DNA from: Anaerocolumna xylanovorans DSM 12503
Lineage (GTDB): Bacteria > Bacillota > Clostridia > Lachnospirales > Lachnospiraceae
Direction of reading: 5' to 3'
Assembly (NCBI RefSeq): GCF_900143645.1
Contig: NZ_FRFD01000010.1
Location: 215,406 to 279,405 of the forward strand
DNA length: 64,000 nucleotides
In this document: positions 26,146 to 35,307 of the stretch, one piece after another
Layout of the letters: each line of letters starts with the position of its first letter
Position numbering within the stretch: position 1 is the stretch's first letter
Made by a program: the position numbers and the translations under genes
Notes under the pieces: model-generated
The model's database searches: none
Told to the model about the DNA's origin: nothing
What the model saw: the letters and a program-made list of their open reading frames with translations, nothing else

Positions 26146-26835
26146 ATGAATGTCAAGAACAGACGCCGCAGAAGAAAACGCAGAAGCAGATTATTCAGAC
26201 TTACAACCGTGACCAGCCTATGCATGCTCATGGCAGTAATTATTGGAATTATGCTGCTTTCTGCTATAAAGCACTTTAGGGAAGGCTCTTATGGTTTTGC
26301 CTACTATACCATAGCCCCTCCGCCAATAACAGAGAATCTTTTAACACCCAATCCCTACTCCAGGTCAGAAGAACCGCTAAAAAAGGTAAAGGGCATTGTT
26401 ATTCACTATACCGCCAACCCCGGCACTTCTGCAGAGGCTAACCGGAATTATTTTGAAAATTTAAAATCCCAGAGGGAAACCTCTGCAAGCAGCCATTTTA
26501 TCATCGGCCTGGAAGGCGAAATCCTTCAGTGTATTCCCCTTGACGAGATATCTTTTGCCTCCAATGACAGAAATGTTGATACCATATCCATTGAATGCTG
26601 CCATCCTGATGCCACGGGCAAATTCAATGAGAAAACCTATGCTTCCCTTGTGGCACTGTCCGCCTGGCTGTGCAGTAAATACAGACTGGATGAGAAAGAT
26701 ATATTAAGACATTATGATATTACGGGTAAGCTGTGTCCCTTATATTATGTAAAGCATGAGGATGCATGGAATACATTGAAAGAAAATATATTTACCTATC
26801 TGAAAGAAAAAGAAGCTTCAGCCGAGTTAGGCTAA
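26146..26835 (+). CDS. Membrane-anchored N-acetylmuramoyl-L-alanine amidase (Amidase_2)
   Basis: A 229-residue protein with a highly basic N-terminus (about residues 5-15), one membrane segment (about 20-40) and an external amidase domain of the Amidase_2/PGRP type. Zinc ligands fit His87 in IVIHYTA and His189 in LRHYDITGKLCP, with Cys197 in the usual third position; Glu150 lies in ISIECC. It would cut the bond between muramic acid and L-alanine in peptidoglycan. It may be co-transcribed with the dCMP deaminase gene, though the functions do not match. Confidence 0.88.
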   Translation: MNVKNRRRRRKRRSRLFRLTTVTSLCMLMAVIIGIMLLSAIKHFREGSYGFAYYTIAPPPITENLLTPNPYSRSEEPLKKVKGIVIHYTANPGTSAEANRNYFENLKSQRETSASSHFIIGLEGEILQCIPLDEISFASNDRNVDTISIECCHPDATGKFNEKTYASLVALSAWLCSKYRLDEKDILRHYDITGKLCPLYYVKHEDAWNTLKENIFTYLKEKEASAELG

Positions 26836-26852
26836 AGCTTCTTATATTTATT
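26811..26852. terminator. Bidirectional terminator between amidase and guaB genes
   Basis: GAAGCTT-CAGCC and GGCTA-AAGCTTC form the stem. On the minus strand it is followed by TTTTTCTTTC, and on the plus strand by a weaker TTATATTTATTG. It overlaps the last codons of the amidase gene and serves the convergent guaB. Confidence 0.82.
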
Positions 26853-26857
26853 GTTAT

Positions 26858-28312
26858 TTATTCTTCTACACTGTAGTTAGGAGCTTCCTTGGTGATATGG
26901 ATGTCATGAGGATGGCTTTCTTTAAGGGAAGCCGCTGAAATCTTTACAAAGCGTCCATTCTGCTTTAAGTCTTCGATTGTCTTGGTTCCGCAATATCCCA
27001 TACCGGAGCGCAGCCCCCCGATTAGCTGGAATACCGTATCCTCTACGGTACCCTTGTAAGCAACTCTTCCTTCCACACCTTCCGGCACCAGCTTCTTGGC
27101 ATTGGTCTGGAAGTATCTGTCCTTGCTTCCGTTTTCCATGGCTGCAATGGAACCCATGCCACGGTAAACCTTGTATTTTCTTCCCTGGAACAGTTCGAAT
27201 TCTCCGGGACTTTCATCACAGCCTGCAAAGATACTTCCCATCATACAGAGATTTGCACCGGCGGCAATGGCCTTTGCTATATCACCGGAATACTTAATAC
27301 CTCCATCGGCGATTACCGGAATACCATACTTCTTCGCAGCTTCATAGGAATCCATAATAGCAGTTACCTGTGGTACGCCAATGCCGGCAACTACTCTTGT
27401 AGTACAGATAGATCCGGGACCGATACCAACCTTAACCGCGCTGACACCCGCTTTAATCAGGTCTTCGGTCGCTTCTTTGGTTGCTACATTTCCTGCAATA
27501 ATCTGAAGCTCCGGATATGCATCCCTTACCATACGGACTACCTTTAACACATTGGCAGAATGACCGTGTGCGGTATCTATAACAATGGCATCTACCTTTG
27601 CCTTTACAAGGGCATCCACTCTCTCTAAGATATTGGATGTAACACCTACTGCCGCCGCACAGAGAAGCCTTCCCTGGGAATCCTTTGCAGAAATAGGATA
27701 TTTAATCTGCTTTTCAATATCCTTTATGGTAATAAGACCGCACAGGTTACCGTCCTTATCAACAATAGGAAGCTTTTCCTTTCTGACAGAAGCAAGAATC
27801 TTCTTGGCTTCGTCCAGCGTAATGCCAACAGGAGCAGTAATAAGTCCTTCTGAGGTCATGCTTTCTTTGATTTTCTTGGAATAATCTGTTTCAAACTTAA
27901 GGTCACGGTTGGTAATAATACCTACCAAACGCTTTCCTTCTGTAATAGGAACACCGGATATCCTGTATTTTCCCATTAATTCATTGGCATCCTCTAAGGT
28001 ATGTTCCGGTGATAAATAAAAGGGATCTGTAATAACACCGTTCTCGGATCGTTTTACCTTGTCCACCTCTTCCGCTTGCCTGGCTATGGACATGTTTTTA
28101 TGAATTACACCGATTCCGCCCTGTCTGGCCATCGCAATAGCCATTCTGTGTTCTGTTACCGTATCCATTCCCGCACTCATCATAGGAATGTTTAATTTAA
28201 TAGTCTTAGTCAGATATGTTGACACATCCACTTCATTGGGTATCACTTCTGAATAGGCCGGTACCAGTAAGACGTCATCAAAGGTAATGCCTTCACCGAT
28301 AATAGTTCCCAT
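26858..28312 (-). CDS. guaB: Inosine-5'-monophosphate dehydrogenase
   Basis: A full-length 484-residue enzyme that oxidises IMP to XMP, the first step to GMP. Two CBS domains sit at about 93-205 inside the TIM barrel. The catalytic loop is GIGPGSICTTR with Cys303, and the flap carries YRGMGS. GAGAGG lies before the ATG. It is monocistronic, with a strong promoter at 28366-28394. Confidence 0.97.
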   Translation of the reverse strand: MGTIIGEGITFDDVLLVPAYSEVIPNEVDVSTYLTKTIKLNIPMMSAGMDTVTEHRMAIAMARQGGIGVIHKNMSIARQAEEVDKVKRSENGVITDPFYLSPEHTLEDANELMGKYRISGVPITEGKRLVGIITNRDLKFETDYSKKIKESMTSEGLITAPVGITLDEAKKILASVRKEKLPIVDKDGNLCGLITIKDIEKQIKYPISAKDSQGRLLCAAAVGVTSNILERVDALVKAKVDAIVIDTAHGHSANVLKVVRMVRDAYPELQIIAGNVATKEATEDLIKAGVSAVKVGIGPGSICTTRVVAGIGVPQVTAIMDSYEAAKKYGIPVIADGGIKYSGDIAKAIAAGANLCMMGSIFAGCDESPGEFELFQGRKYKVYRGMGSIAAMENGSKDRYFQTNAKKLVPEGVEGRVAYKGTVEDTVFQLIGGLRSGMGYCGTKTIEDLKQNGRFVKISAASLKESHPHDIHITKEAPNYSVEE

Positions 28313-28365
28313 CTCATTTTTCCTCTCTTTCTTTTCTAATTGCTAAGTTTAAGTTAATTTTTAAA

Positions 28366-28394
28366 AGTATAACCAATCGGGAACCGCTTGTCAA
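28366..28394 (-). promoter_or_regulatory. Sigma-A promoter of guaB
   Basis: TTGACA (28389-28394) and TATACT (28366-28371) are separated by exactly 17 bp on the minus strand, 54 bp before guaB. Confidence 0.85.
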
Positions 28395-28604
28395 CTAGTA
28401 AAAATGGATTTTGTCCCCGCCTTGCACACAGATATATGTCCCTGTCTTTTACACGGGTACATTCGTCTTTCCATATTGCACAAATCAATTTTTTACTGTC
28501 TATATTCTCTTAATACTATTGAAATATAATTACTACGCCTCCCGAAGTATTTTTTGGTTATTATGTATATTTTGATATAAAAATAACTATCTCTTAATAA
28601 TTTA

Positions 28605-28633
28605 TTGACAAAAATGCAATAAAAAAGTAGTAT
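28605..28633 (+). promoter_or_regulatory. Sigma-A promoter of the chemotaxis receptor gene
   Basis: TTGACA (28605-28610) and TAGTAT (28628-28633) have a 17-bp spacer. The rest of the 397-bp gap 28313-28709 holds the guaB promoter and an A/T-rich leader; no riboswitch was recognised. Confidence 0.75.
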
Positions 28634-28709
28634 GTTATTATACAACATGCTTAGGCCTCTGTAACATGCCTTAAGAACAAAAAATGTACGTAAGAGGAGA
28701 CGAAGAACC

Positions 28710-30422
28710 GTGAAAAAAATCAGAAACCTTTCTATTAAATTTAAGCTGATTGCAGGATTCCTGTTTATAACGCTTTTATTAACAATTGTAGGTATTATTG
28801 GAGCAGTTAACATTAACAGTCTTGCAGCACGTTCCCAATCCATGTATTCCGATAATCTTGAGAGTATAAACGAGCTGCACAAGATTAAAGAAAACTTATT
28901 GGAAACGGTGAACCAGCTGCAGGCTGCAATATTGTATGAGGATTCACAAAAGGCTGCTGCTGCAATAGCAGCTATTGATACACTGAACAAAGAATCCGAT
29001 TCCTACATACAGTCCTACCAAAACAAACATCTTTCAAAAGAAACGGAACAGATATGGGATGATTTTAAAAAGGATTTGGACGAATACCATACGGAAAGAC
29101 AAAACGCATTGGATTTCGCAGCGGGAACGCTGTACAACCAGGCAGAACAATCCCTGGTGAATATAATAAAAGTAAAAGATACCATGTTTTCAAAGCTCAA
29201 TGAACTGATTCAAAAAAATGAAACAATGGCACAAGACGGCAATGCAGATAATAAAGAAGTGGCCCATTCCAGTTCTATATTAATGTATGGCTCCATCGCC
29301 ATAGGATTGTTCTTTTCCTTATTTATCGGCTTTACCCTTTCGATAGGCATCTCCAAATCAGTAAGAAAGGGATTAGCTTTTGCCAAGGCTCTTGGTGAAG
29401 GCGACCTGACCATAGAAATTGATAATAAAAGCCATGATGAGCTGGGAAAACTGATTGAAGCTCTAAGAACAGCAAAACTGAATATAAGGAATATTTTATC
29501 AAATATTATATTACAGACCGAAGAAGTCTCCGCTTCCAGTGAAGAACTCTCTGCTACCTTAGAGGAGGTTTCCGGCAATTTTGAGGTTATTAATACCAAT
29601 ACCATTGCTATTAACAATGGTGTAACAGATATCAGGACTGCTACCGGAGGATTAAAGAGTACGGTTGAAAAGGTAAATTTCAATGTGAATAATCTGACCC
29701 GTAATTCCTCCGAGGGAAGCAGTCAGGCTGAACAAATAAAACTGCGTGCCAACCATATCAAGGATAAGGGAAATACATCCAGCCAGCTTGCAGAAACACT
29801 GTACGTAGAGAAACAGAAAAATATCCTGTCAGCGATAGAAAAAGGTAAGGTTGTAGAAGAGATTGCCAATATAGCAGGCTTAATTAATGCAATAGCCGAG
29901 CAAACGAACCTCTTGTCATTAAACGCATCCATCGAAGCCGCAAGAGCAGGGGAACATGGCAAGGGCTTTAGTGTAGTTGCAAGTGAAATCGGAAGTCTCG
30001 CAGAACAGTCTGCCGTGCATGTAAAAGAAATTTCCAGGGTTGTTAAAAATGTAAAAAGTGCTTTTGACAATCTCGCGGATAATTCCAAAGAGATATTAAA
30101 ATTTATCGACGAACATGTCCTCAATGACTATGCTCTATTGGTTGATACGGGCTCCAGCTATGAAAAGGATGCGGTATATGTAAACGACCTGTCAAAGAAT
30201 ACTGCCGCTATGGCCCAGGAACTGGATGACTCTACAGAAGAAATCACAAATGTAGTTCAGACAATTACAGGAGATATTGAAAGAACCTCTGTAAGCTTTG
30301 ATAAGGTTTGCGATAACATGAACCAGTACACCGCAGCTATGGAGCAGATTGCCAAAGCTGCCGAGAACCAAGCTGCAGTAGCAGAAACCTTAAGCAGTCT
30401 GGTCGCACAATTTAAGATTTAA
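28710..30422 (+). CDS. Methyl-accepting chemotaxis protein
   Basis: A 570-residue transmembrane receptor. It has membrane segments at about 12-34 and 190-213, a four-helix sensor domain outside, HAMP at about 214-265, and a long signalling coiled coil whose tip reads INAIAEQTNLLSLNASIEAA followed by RAGEHGKGFSVVASEI, the CheA/CheW contact region. Translation starts at GTG (28710) after AGAGGAGA. There are no chemotaxis genes beside it. A terminator follows directly. The ligand is unknown. Confidence 0.93.
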   Translation: MKKIRNLSIKFKLIAGFLFITLLLTIVGIIGAVNINSLAARSQSMYSDNLESINELHKIKENLLETVNQLQAAILYEDSQKAAAAIAAIDTLNKESDSYIQSYQNKHLSKETEQIWDDFKKDLDEYHTERQNALDFAAGTLYNQAEQSLVNIIKVKDTMFSKLNELIQKNETMAQDGNADNKEVAHSSSILMYGSIAIGLFFSLFIGFTLSIGISKSVRKGLAFAKALGEGDLTIEIDNKSHDELGKLIEALRTAKLNIRNILSNIILQTEEVSASSEELSATLEEVSGNFEVINTNTIAINNGVTDIRTATGGLKSTVEKVNFNVNNLTRNSSEGSSQAEQIKLRANHIKDKGNTSSQLAETLYVEKQKNILSAIEKGKVVEEIANIAGLINAIAEQTNLLSLNASIEAARAGEHGKGFSVVASEIGSLAEQSAVHVKEISRVVKNVKSAFDNLADNSKEILKFIDEHVLNDYALLVDTGSSYEKDAVYVNDLSKNTAAMAQELDDSTEEITNVVQTITGDIERTSVSFDKVCDNMNQYTAAMEQIAKAAENQAAVAETLSSLVAQFKI

Positions 30423-30434
30423 AACGGGAATAAG

Positions 30435-30480
30435 AAAGGGATTGTCCGGCAAGATACCTGCCAGGGACAATCCCTTTTTA
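30435..30480 (+). terminator. Terminator after the chemotaxis receptor gene
   Basis: AAAGGGATTGTCC and GGACAATCCCTTT form a long stem with an inner GGCA/TGCC pair, ending in TTTTTA. Confidence 0.9.
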
Positions 30481-30503
30481 TATTCTATCACTGTTATATT
30501 AAC

Positions 30504-31001
30504 TTAATACTGTACAAACTTCCTTGGATATTTCGTCTTAATGCAATTCAGCATCTTCTCATTGGGTTCAAAAAGAATCCTTAAACTCTTTTCTCCCTGG
30601 CGGAAAATAATAACATAGGGCTTTGCATTCTTATCTCTTGATGAGAAATCCTTCAATGTATAGTTGCCATTATTAAAGCTGTCCAGTGAATGGGAGCCAA
30701 TGGGAGCAATTACTTCTACCTGTTCAAAGTCAATCTTTAAGGCTGTTTTTCTCTTTGCCTTCCCCATAATCTTATCAAAATCCAATTGTCCGTCGCAAAA
30801 TACATACTCATACTCGATACTAAGCCTTGGGAAGAAATAGAAAATACCAACAATCAAAATAGCTGCTATAAATAACAGAATCTGGCTTTGTAATGAAAAG
30901 AAAAACAACACTGCTGCTGCAAATATCAATAAAAATCTTAAAGCATATGTTCCGGCAGTATCCTTTCTCTTTACTCCTGCCTCTGCATATAACTCATTCA
31001 T
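30504..31001 (-). CDS. Small membrane protein of unknown function (DUF6106-like)
   Basis: A 165-residue protein with two adjacent membrane helices (about 22-58) and a cytoplasmic or external C-terminal domain that looks PH-like (beta-rich, IEYEYVFCDGQLDFDKI, KPYVIIFRQGEKSLRILFEP). I believe it matches a Lachnospiraceae family annotated DUF6106, but cannot confirm this. GGAGG precedes the ATG. It is monocistronic between the receptor terminator and the groEL region. Function unknown. Confidence 0.7.
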   Translation of the reverse strand: MNELYAEAGVKRKDTAGTYALRFLLIFAAAVLFFFSLQSQILLFIAAILIVGIFYFFPRLSIEYEYVFCDGQLDFDKIMGKAKRKTALKIDFEQVEVIAPIGSHSLDSFNNGNYTLKDFSSRDKNAKPYVIIFRQGEKSLRILFEPNEKMLNCIKTKYPRKFVQY

Positions 31002-31188
31002 TCTTTTGCCTCCTGACGTGATTTTATGCCCCTCTTACGTATCTTACTAAGTTTCCTTCACCTAAACAGCAAAGCTGTCTGGCAAGCTTAACAGAATGGC
31101 ATAGTTATAAGTGTATTATACTAAAAAAACCACCAAAGGGAAAGCCTTAATGCCAAAATAATTATAATATCTTTCTAAAAATCTTATG

Positions 31189-31224
31189 AAAAATTAAGGG
31201 AACCTGCATTTGCAGATTCCCCTA
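31189..31224 (-). terminator. Terminator after groEL
   Basis: On the minus strand GGGGAATCTGCA pairs with TGCAGGTTCCC, followed by TTAATTTTTC. A second A/T-rich stem (GGAAATA/TATTTCC, about 31236-31262) lies between it and the groEL stop. The rest of the 278-bp gap 31002-31279 shows nothing recognisable. Confidence 0.8.
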
Positions 31225-31279
31225 TCTATAAAGCCGGAAATATGATATACTGTTTTATTTCCAGCCATTGTTTTAGGAA

Positions 31280-32902
31280 TTACATCATTCCCATTCCGCC
31301 GGCACCTGCGGGCATAGCAGGTTCATTGGATTTGATATTTGCTACAACAGATTCTGTTGTTAACAAAGTGGAAGCTACGCTGGTAGCGTTCTGAAGAGCA
31401 CTTCTTGTAACCTTTGCAGGATCTAAGATTCCGGCAGTTACCATGTCTACATATTCTTCCTTTAATGCATCAAAACCGATTCCCGGTTCTTTCTCTTTTA
31501 CCTTGCTGGTTACTACGGAACCTTCCAGACCTGCATTGGATACGATGCAGTAAAGAGGAGATTCCAGAGCCTTTAAGATGATGTTGGCACCGGTCTTTTC
31601 ATCACCTTCTAAAGTAGCTGCTAACTTGGCAACTTCCTTGGATGCGTGGATATAAGCAGAACCGCCGCCTGCTACGATACCTTCCTCAACTGCTGCTCTT
31701 GTAGCTGCAAGAGCATCTTCCATACGAAGCTTCTTCTCTTTCATTTCTGTTTCAGTTGCAGCACCAACACGGATAACAGCAACACCGCCTGCTAACTTAG
31801 CAAGTCTTTCCTGTAATTTTTCTCTGTCAAAATCAGAGGTTGTTTCTTCTATCTGTGCTCTAATCTGTGCAACTCTTGCATCAATATCTCTCTTCTCACC
31901 TTCACCGTCAACAATGATAGTGTTTTCTTTCTGAATCTTAACAGATTTTGCACGTCCTAACTGATCTAATGTAGTTTCCTTTAAGTCAAGACCTAAGTCA
32001 TCGGAAATCACAGTACCGCCTGTAAGAACAGCGATATCCTGAAGCATTTCCTTTCTTCTGTCACCATAGCCGGGAGCCTTTACAGCAACTACACTGAAAG
32101 TTCCTCTTAATTTATTTACGATTAAGGTTGTTAAAGCTTCGCCTTCTACATCTTCTGCGATAATTAAAAGTCTTGCACCAGACTGAACGATCTGCTCTAA
32201 TACAGGGAGAATATCCTGAATGTTGGATATTTTCTTATCTGTGATTAAGATATATGGATTGTCTAAGTTAGCTTCCATTTTGTCCATGTCGGTAGCCATG
32301 TAAGCGGAAATGTATCCCCTGTCAAACTGCATACCTTCAACCAGGTCAAGCTCTGTCTTCATTGTCTTGGATTCTTCAATAGTGATAACACCATCATTGG
32401 ATACTTTCTCCATAGCGTCTGCTACCATCTCGCCAACTGCATCATCACCGGCAGAAATAGCTGCTACTCTTGCAATTTGAGCCTTGCCGTTAAGCTTGGA
32501 GCTCATCTTTAAGATAGAATCCACTGCTGCATCCGTAGCTTTTTGCATACCTTTTCTTAAGATAATAGGGTTAGCACCAGCAGCCAGGTTCTTGATTCCT
32601 TCATTAATCATAGCCTGTGCAAGAACAGTAGCGGTTGTTGTACCGTCACCTGCAACATCATTTGTCTTGGTAGCAACTTCTTTTACTAACTGAGCTCCCA
32701 TATTTTCAAAAGCATCTTCTAATTCGATTTCCTTTGCAATGGTAACACCGTCGTTTGTGATTAAAGGAGCGCCATAGGATTTGTCAAGCACAACATTTCT
32801 TCCCTTGGGTCCTAATGTAACTTTTACTGTATTTGCCAATAAATTAACGCCATTTTCCAAAGCTGCTCTGGCTTCTGCACCATGTTTAATTTCTTTTGCC
32901 AT
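31280..32902 (-). CDS. groEL: 60-kDa chaperonin GroEL
   Basis: A full-length 540-residue group I chaperonin. The ATP-binding DGTTTATVLAQAM segment (about 87-99) and the apical and hinge sequences are standard, and the tail ends in a short GGMGMM. It is 22 bp after groES and shares its CIRCE-controlled promoter. Confidence 0.98.
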   Translation of the reverse strand: MAKEIKHGAEARAALENGVNLLANTVKVTLGPKGRNVVLDKSYGAPLITNDGVTIAKEIELEDAFENMGAQLVKEVATKTNDVAGDGTTTATVLAQAMINEGIKNLAAGANPIILRKGMQKATDAAVDSILKMSSKLNGKAQIARVAAISAGDDAVGEMVADAMEKVSNDGVITIEESKTMKTELDLVEGMQFDRGYISAYMATDMDKMEANLDNPYILITDKKISNIQDILPVLEQIVQSGARLLIIAEDVEGEALTTLIVNKLRGTFSVVAVKAPGYGDRRKEMLQDIAVLTGGTVISDDLGLDLKETTLDQLGRAKSVKIQKENTIIVDGEGEKRDIDARVAQIRAQIEETTSDFDREKLQERLAKLAGGVAVIRVGAATETEMKEKKLRMEDALAATRAAVEEGIVAGGGSAYIHASKEVAKLAATLEGDEKTGANIILKALESPLYCIVSNAGLEGSVVTSKVKEKEPGIGFDALKEEYVDMVTAGILDPAKVTRSALQNATSVASTLLTTESVVANIKSNEPAMPAGAGGMGMM

Positions 32903-32924
32903 TTTACTAACCTCCTGAATTTAA

Positions 32925-33212
32925 TTAGTCTTCTACGACAGCAACGATATCGTTCTGCTTTACAACAATGTATTCTACATCTTCTAATTTCACTTCTGTA
33001 CCAGCATATTTAGAGAAAATTACCTTATCTCCAACCTTAACCTGCATGGTTACTTCTTTTCCATCCACAACACCGCCGGGACCTACCGCTATAACTTCAG
33101 CCTGCTGAGGTTTTTCTTTTGCCTGACCGGCTAAAACAATACCTGATTTTGTTGTTTCTTCTGCTACAAGCTGTTTTAAAACCACTTTGTCTCCTAAAGG
33201 CACTAATTTCAT
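32925..33212 (-). CDS. groES: 10-kDa co-chaperonin GroES
   Basis: The lid of the GroEL chamber, with the mobile loop EETTKSGIVLAGQAKEKPQ (about residues 18-36). There are two possible ATGs: the one at 33218 is only 2 nt from GGAGG, while the one at 33212 is 8 nt away and gives the usual MKLVPLGDKV start, so I choose 33212 (95 residues). Confidence 0.97.
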   Translation of the reverse strand: MKLVPLGDKVVLKQLVAEETTKSGIVLAGQAKEKPQQAEVIAVGPGGVVDGKEVTMQVKVGDKVIFSKYAGTEVKLEDVEYIVVKQNDIVAVVED

Positions 33213-33270
33213 TTTCATTTCCTCCTTATGATATCAATATTTCAATTAAAAAGGCATTTTTTGAGTTTTA

Positions 33271-33297
33271 TTAGCACTCACTCTTATTGAGTGCTAA
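33271..33297. promoter_or_regulatory. CIRCE operator (HrcA binding site)
   Basis: TTAGCACTC-N9-GAGTGCTAA is a perfect copy of the CIRCE element, placed between the groES promoter and its ribosome site. It predicts HrcA repression and heat-shock induction. Confidence 0.98.
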
Positions 33298-33308
33298 CCG
33301 ATAAAGAT

Positions 33309-33337
33309 ATATTAGTAAATTTGCATTTATTATGCAA
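33309..33337 (-). promoter_or_regulatory. Sigma-A promoter of groES-groEL
   Basis: TTGCAT and TAATAT with a 17-bp spacer on the minus strand, ending 11 bp upstream of CIRCE. The rest of the 348-bp gap 33219-33566 has no gene. Confidence 0.75.
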
Positions 33338-33566
33338 CTATACTTTTCTTTGGAAAACGCTTGAAATTCCCTTATTTTTTATCTATTCTTTCTTTTATTC
33401 TCCTTATCTCATTTTTTCTCACTTTTTTATGCTTTGGTATATATAAATGCCTGTCCTTACAGCCAATAGTATTATTGTCAATATTTCCGTTGTCTAATCT
33501 CTTTCCCCGTGCTATACTCGAAACAGTCAGTACTAATTCGTTTCCGAAAGGAGTAACTACCAATAA

Positions 33567-34289
33567 ATGAAAGAAAAACTATATACCATACCGGTCAACG
33601 ATGCCTTTGACAGCGGCTGTGAATGTCCGATATGCTTTATGAAAAAAACACTGGAGAACAATGCCATAGAATTTACCATGGGACCAAGCTATATGGAGGA
33701 TGATGTAAGGGCGGAAACCGATAAGACGGGATTTTGCAGCTATCATTTGGGAAAGCTTTATGAGAACAAGAACCGTCTTGGTCTGGCCCTTATGTTAAAA
33801 ACCCATATGGATAAAACCATTAAAGATTTGGAAAGCCTTTCCGTAAAGAAAGGAAAGGGGCCTTCCCTTTTTAAGAAAACCTCTGAAAACTCTCCTGTAA
33901 AGGATTACACGGATAATCTGAAAAGTTCCTGCTACATCTGTAATAAAATTGAAAATATGTTTAGTCTTTATATTTCTACCTTTTTCTATTTATATGAAAA
34001 TGACAGCGCCTTTCCTGATAAGTTGAAGGCTTCAAAAGGTTTTTGCACCGAGCATTACGGTTTGTTATTTCAGGAAGCGGACAAGCATCTTAATGCCGGG
34101 AAGGCAGAAAATTTCCGGGAGGAATTAAATAAGGTCTACTTCGATAATATGAAAAGAGTCCGGGAGGACCTGGAGTGGTTTATCGATAAGTTCGATTACC
34201 GCTATGTCAATGAGCCCTGGAAGAATTCAAAGGATGCTCTTCCCAGAACCATGACCAAAACAAACAGTGTCTTGGAGAAGGATACTTAA
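33567..34289 (+). CDS. Uncharacterised protein with two Cys-x2-Cys / Cys-x2-His modules (DUF6062-like)
   Basis: A 240-residue soluble protein. It appears to be an internal duplication: CECPIC (Cys20, Cys23) with FCSYH (Cys57, His60), then CYIC (Cys122, Cys125) with FCTEH (Cys160, His163). Each pair of motifs is 34-35 residues apart and followed by helices, which suggests two zinc-bound or Fe-S units. I think this is the DUF6062 family, but the role is unknown. It is single, divergent from groES, with AAAGGAG before the ATG and a terminator behind. Confidence 0.75.
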   Translation: MKEKLYTIPVNDAFDSGCECPICFMKKTLENNAIEFTMGPSYMEDDVRAETDKTGFCSYHLGKLYENKNRLGLALMLKTHMDKTIKDLESLSVKKGKGPSLFKKTSENSPVKDYTDNLKSSCYICNKIENMFSLYISTFFYLYENDSAFPDKLKASKGFCTEHYGLLFQEADKHLNAGKAENFREELNKVYFDNMKRVREDLEWFIDKFDYRYVNEPWKNSKDALPRTMTKTNSVLEKDT

Positions 34290-34360
34290 TTTTATTTTTC
34301 TGCCTTGCTAAATTCAGCCCAAATACCGGGGAGAAACCCAAAACAAAATCAAACAATTCT

Positions 34361-34412
34361 GGGGCTGCTACCGGATTTCTTTCATCAAAATCCTGTAACA
34401 GCCCCAATTTTT
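34361..34412 (+). terminator. Terminator after the DUF6062-like gene
   Basis: GGGGCTGCTAC and GTAACAGCCCC form an imperfect stem extended by GGATTT/AAATCC, followed by AATTTTTA. It may also serve the convergent DUF2225 gene. Confidence 0.8.
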
Positions 34413-34445
34413 ATACAAAGATCTGTGCATATCGCAAGCCTGTAT

Positions 34446-35291
34446 CTAATCTTGCTTTATCAGATCCTTCAATTCCCTTGCTTTTGTCTTGATACGTTCA
34501 TTGGCATCTCTGGATATTAAAACCCTGGATATCCAACGGCTGGACTCATCCAGTTTACCGCTTCTTCTGGCAAGATCCGCGATTAAGTACATCATGGTAT
34601 TCTCATCCATACCGCACATAGGGAAAGATTCCTTTGAAAACGCCTCCATAAATCCTTCACAGGCATTTTTAATAAATTCAAACTCTTCCTCGCGAAGCTT
34701 TTTCAGCTCGTTCACGGTTTCCTCTGTTTCTCCCTGCTCTGACAAGGCTTCTGCTTTGCCTCTAAGAAGCCAGGCCGTTTTCAGGCAGGTATAAGCTCTT
34801 TCGCTTATCTTCCCCTTCTTGACAACGGTATTGACAAGTGCCAGCTTATGGCGCGCTATGGCTTCATCATAGGTAAGCACTTCCCCTTCCGTGGCTAGTC
34901 CCTTAAAGGATGCTGATATATTTTCCTTTATCAGTTTGGCTTGCTGGGAGGTCATGTAATTAAAGAACCGGTTTAAGGCAGCATATCCGCAGTGCGGGCA
35001 TGCTATAACATCATATTTTAAAGAATCCAGATGCTGGTATTTCGGACGCAGGTCCGTATCAGCAGATATCAGCTTTACTTTACCGGTTTTTACTGTCTTG
35101 GCTTTGAATCCTTTGTCACAAACAGGGCATGTAAAGGTCTTATCAAAGATAAAATCAGATTCTACTATCTGCACTTTTTCTTCTGCTCCCTGCTGTTCTG
35201 CTTTTTTCCCCTTATCATCAGATGCGTATACATCCAAGCCGGACATTTTACCCAGTCCAAATTCTTCCAGCCCTGAAAATATATTAGCCAT
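34446..35291 (-). CDS. DUF2225 domain protein
   Basis: The frame is open upstream, but GGAGGAGG lies just before the ATG at 35291, giving 281 residues that begin MANIFSGLEEFGLG. Residues about 50-110 carry two zinc-type pairs, TCPVC and ACPHC, as usual for DUF2225. The C-terminal two thirds are helical and TPR-like. The start lies 17 bp after the glnS stop, so the two genes are probably co-transcribed. The function of the family is not known. Confidence 0.85.
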   Translation of the reverse strand: MANIFSGLEEFGLGKMSGLDVYASDDKGKKAEQQGAEEKVQIVESDFIFDKTFTCPVCDKGFKAKTVKTGKVKLISADTDLRPKYQHLDSLKYDVIACPHCGYAALNRFFNYMTSQQAKLIKENISASFKGLATEGEVLTYDEAIARHKLALVNTVVKKGKISERAYTCLKTAWLLRGKAEALSEQGETEETVNELKKLREEEFEFIKNACEGFMEAFSKESFPMCGMDENTMMYLIADLARRSGKLDESSRWISRVLISRDANERIKTKARELKDLIKQD

Positions 35292-35307
35292 TTTAACTCC
35301 TCCTCCT

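Noticed and set aside
28395..28604. Possible riboswitch in the guaB-chemotaxis receptor gap
   Set aside because: No purine, guanidine or cyclic-di-GMP consensus is visible; the guaB promoter lies close to the gene and leaves a leader too short for an aptamer.
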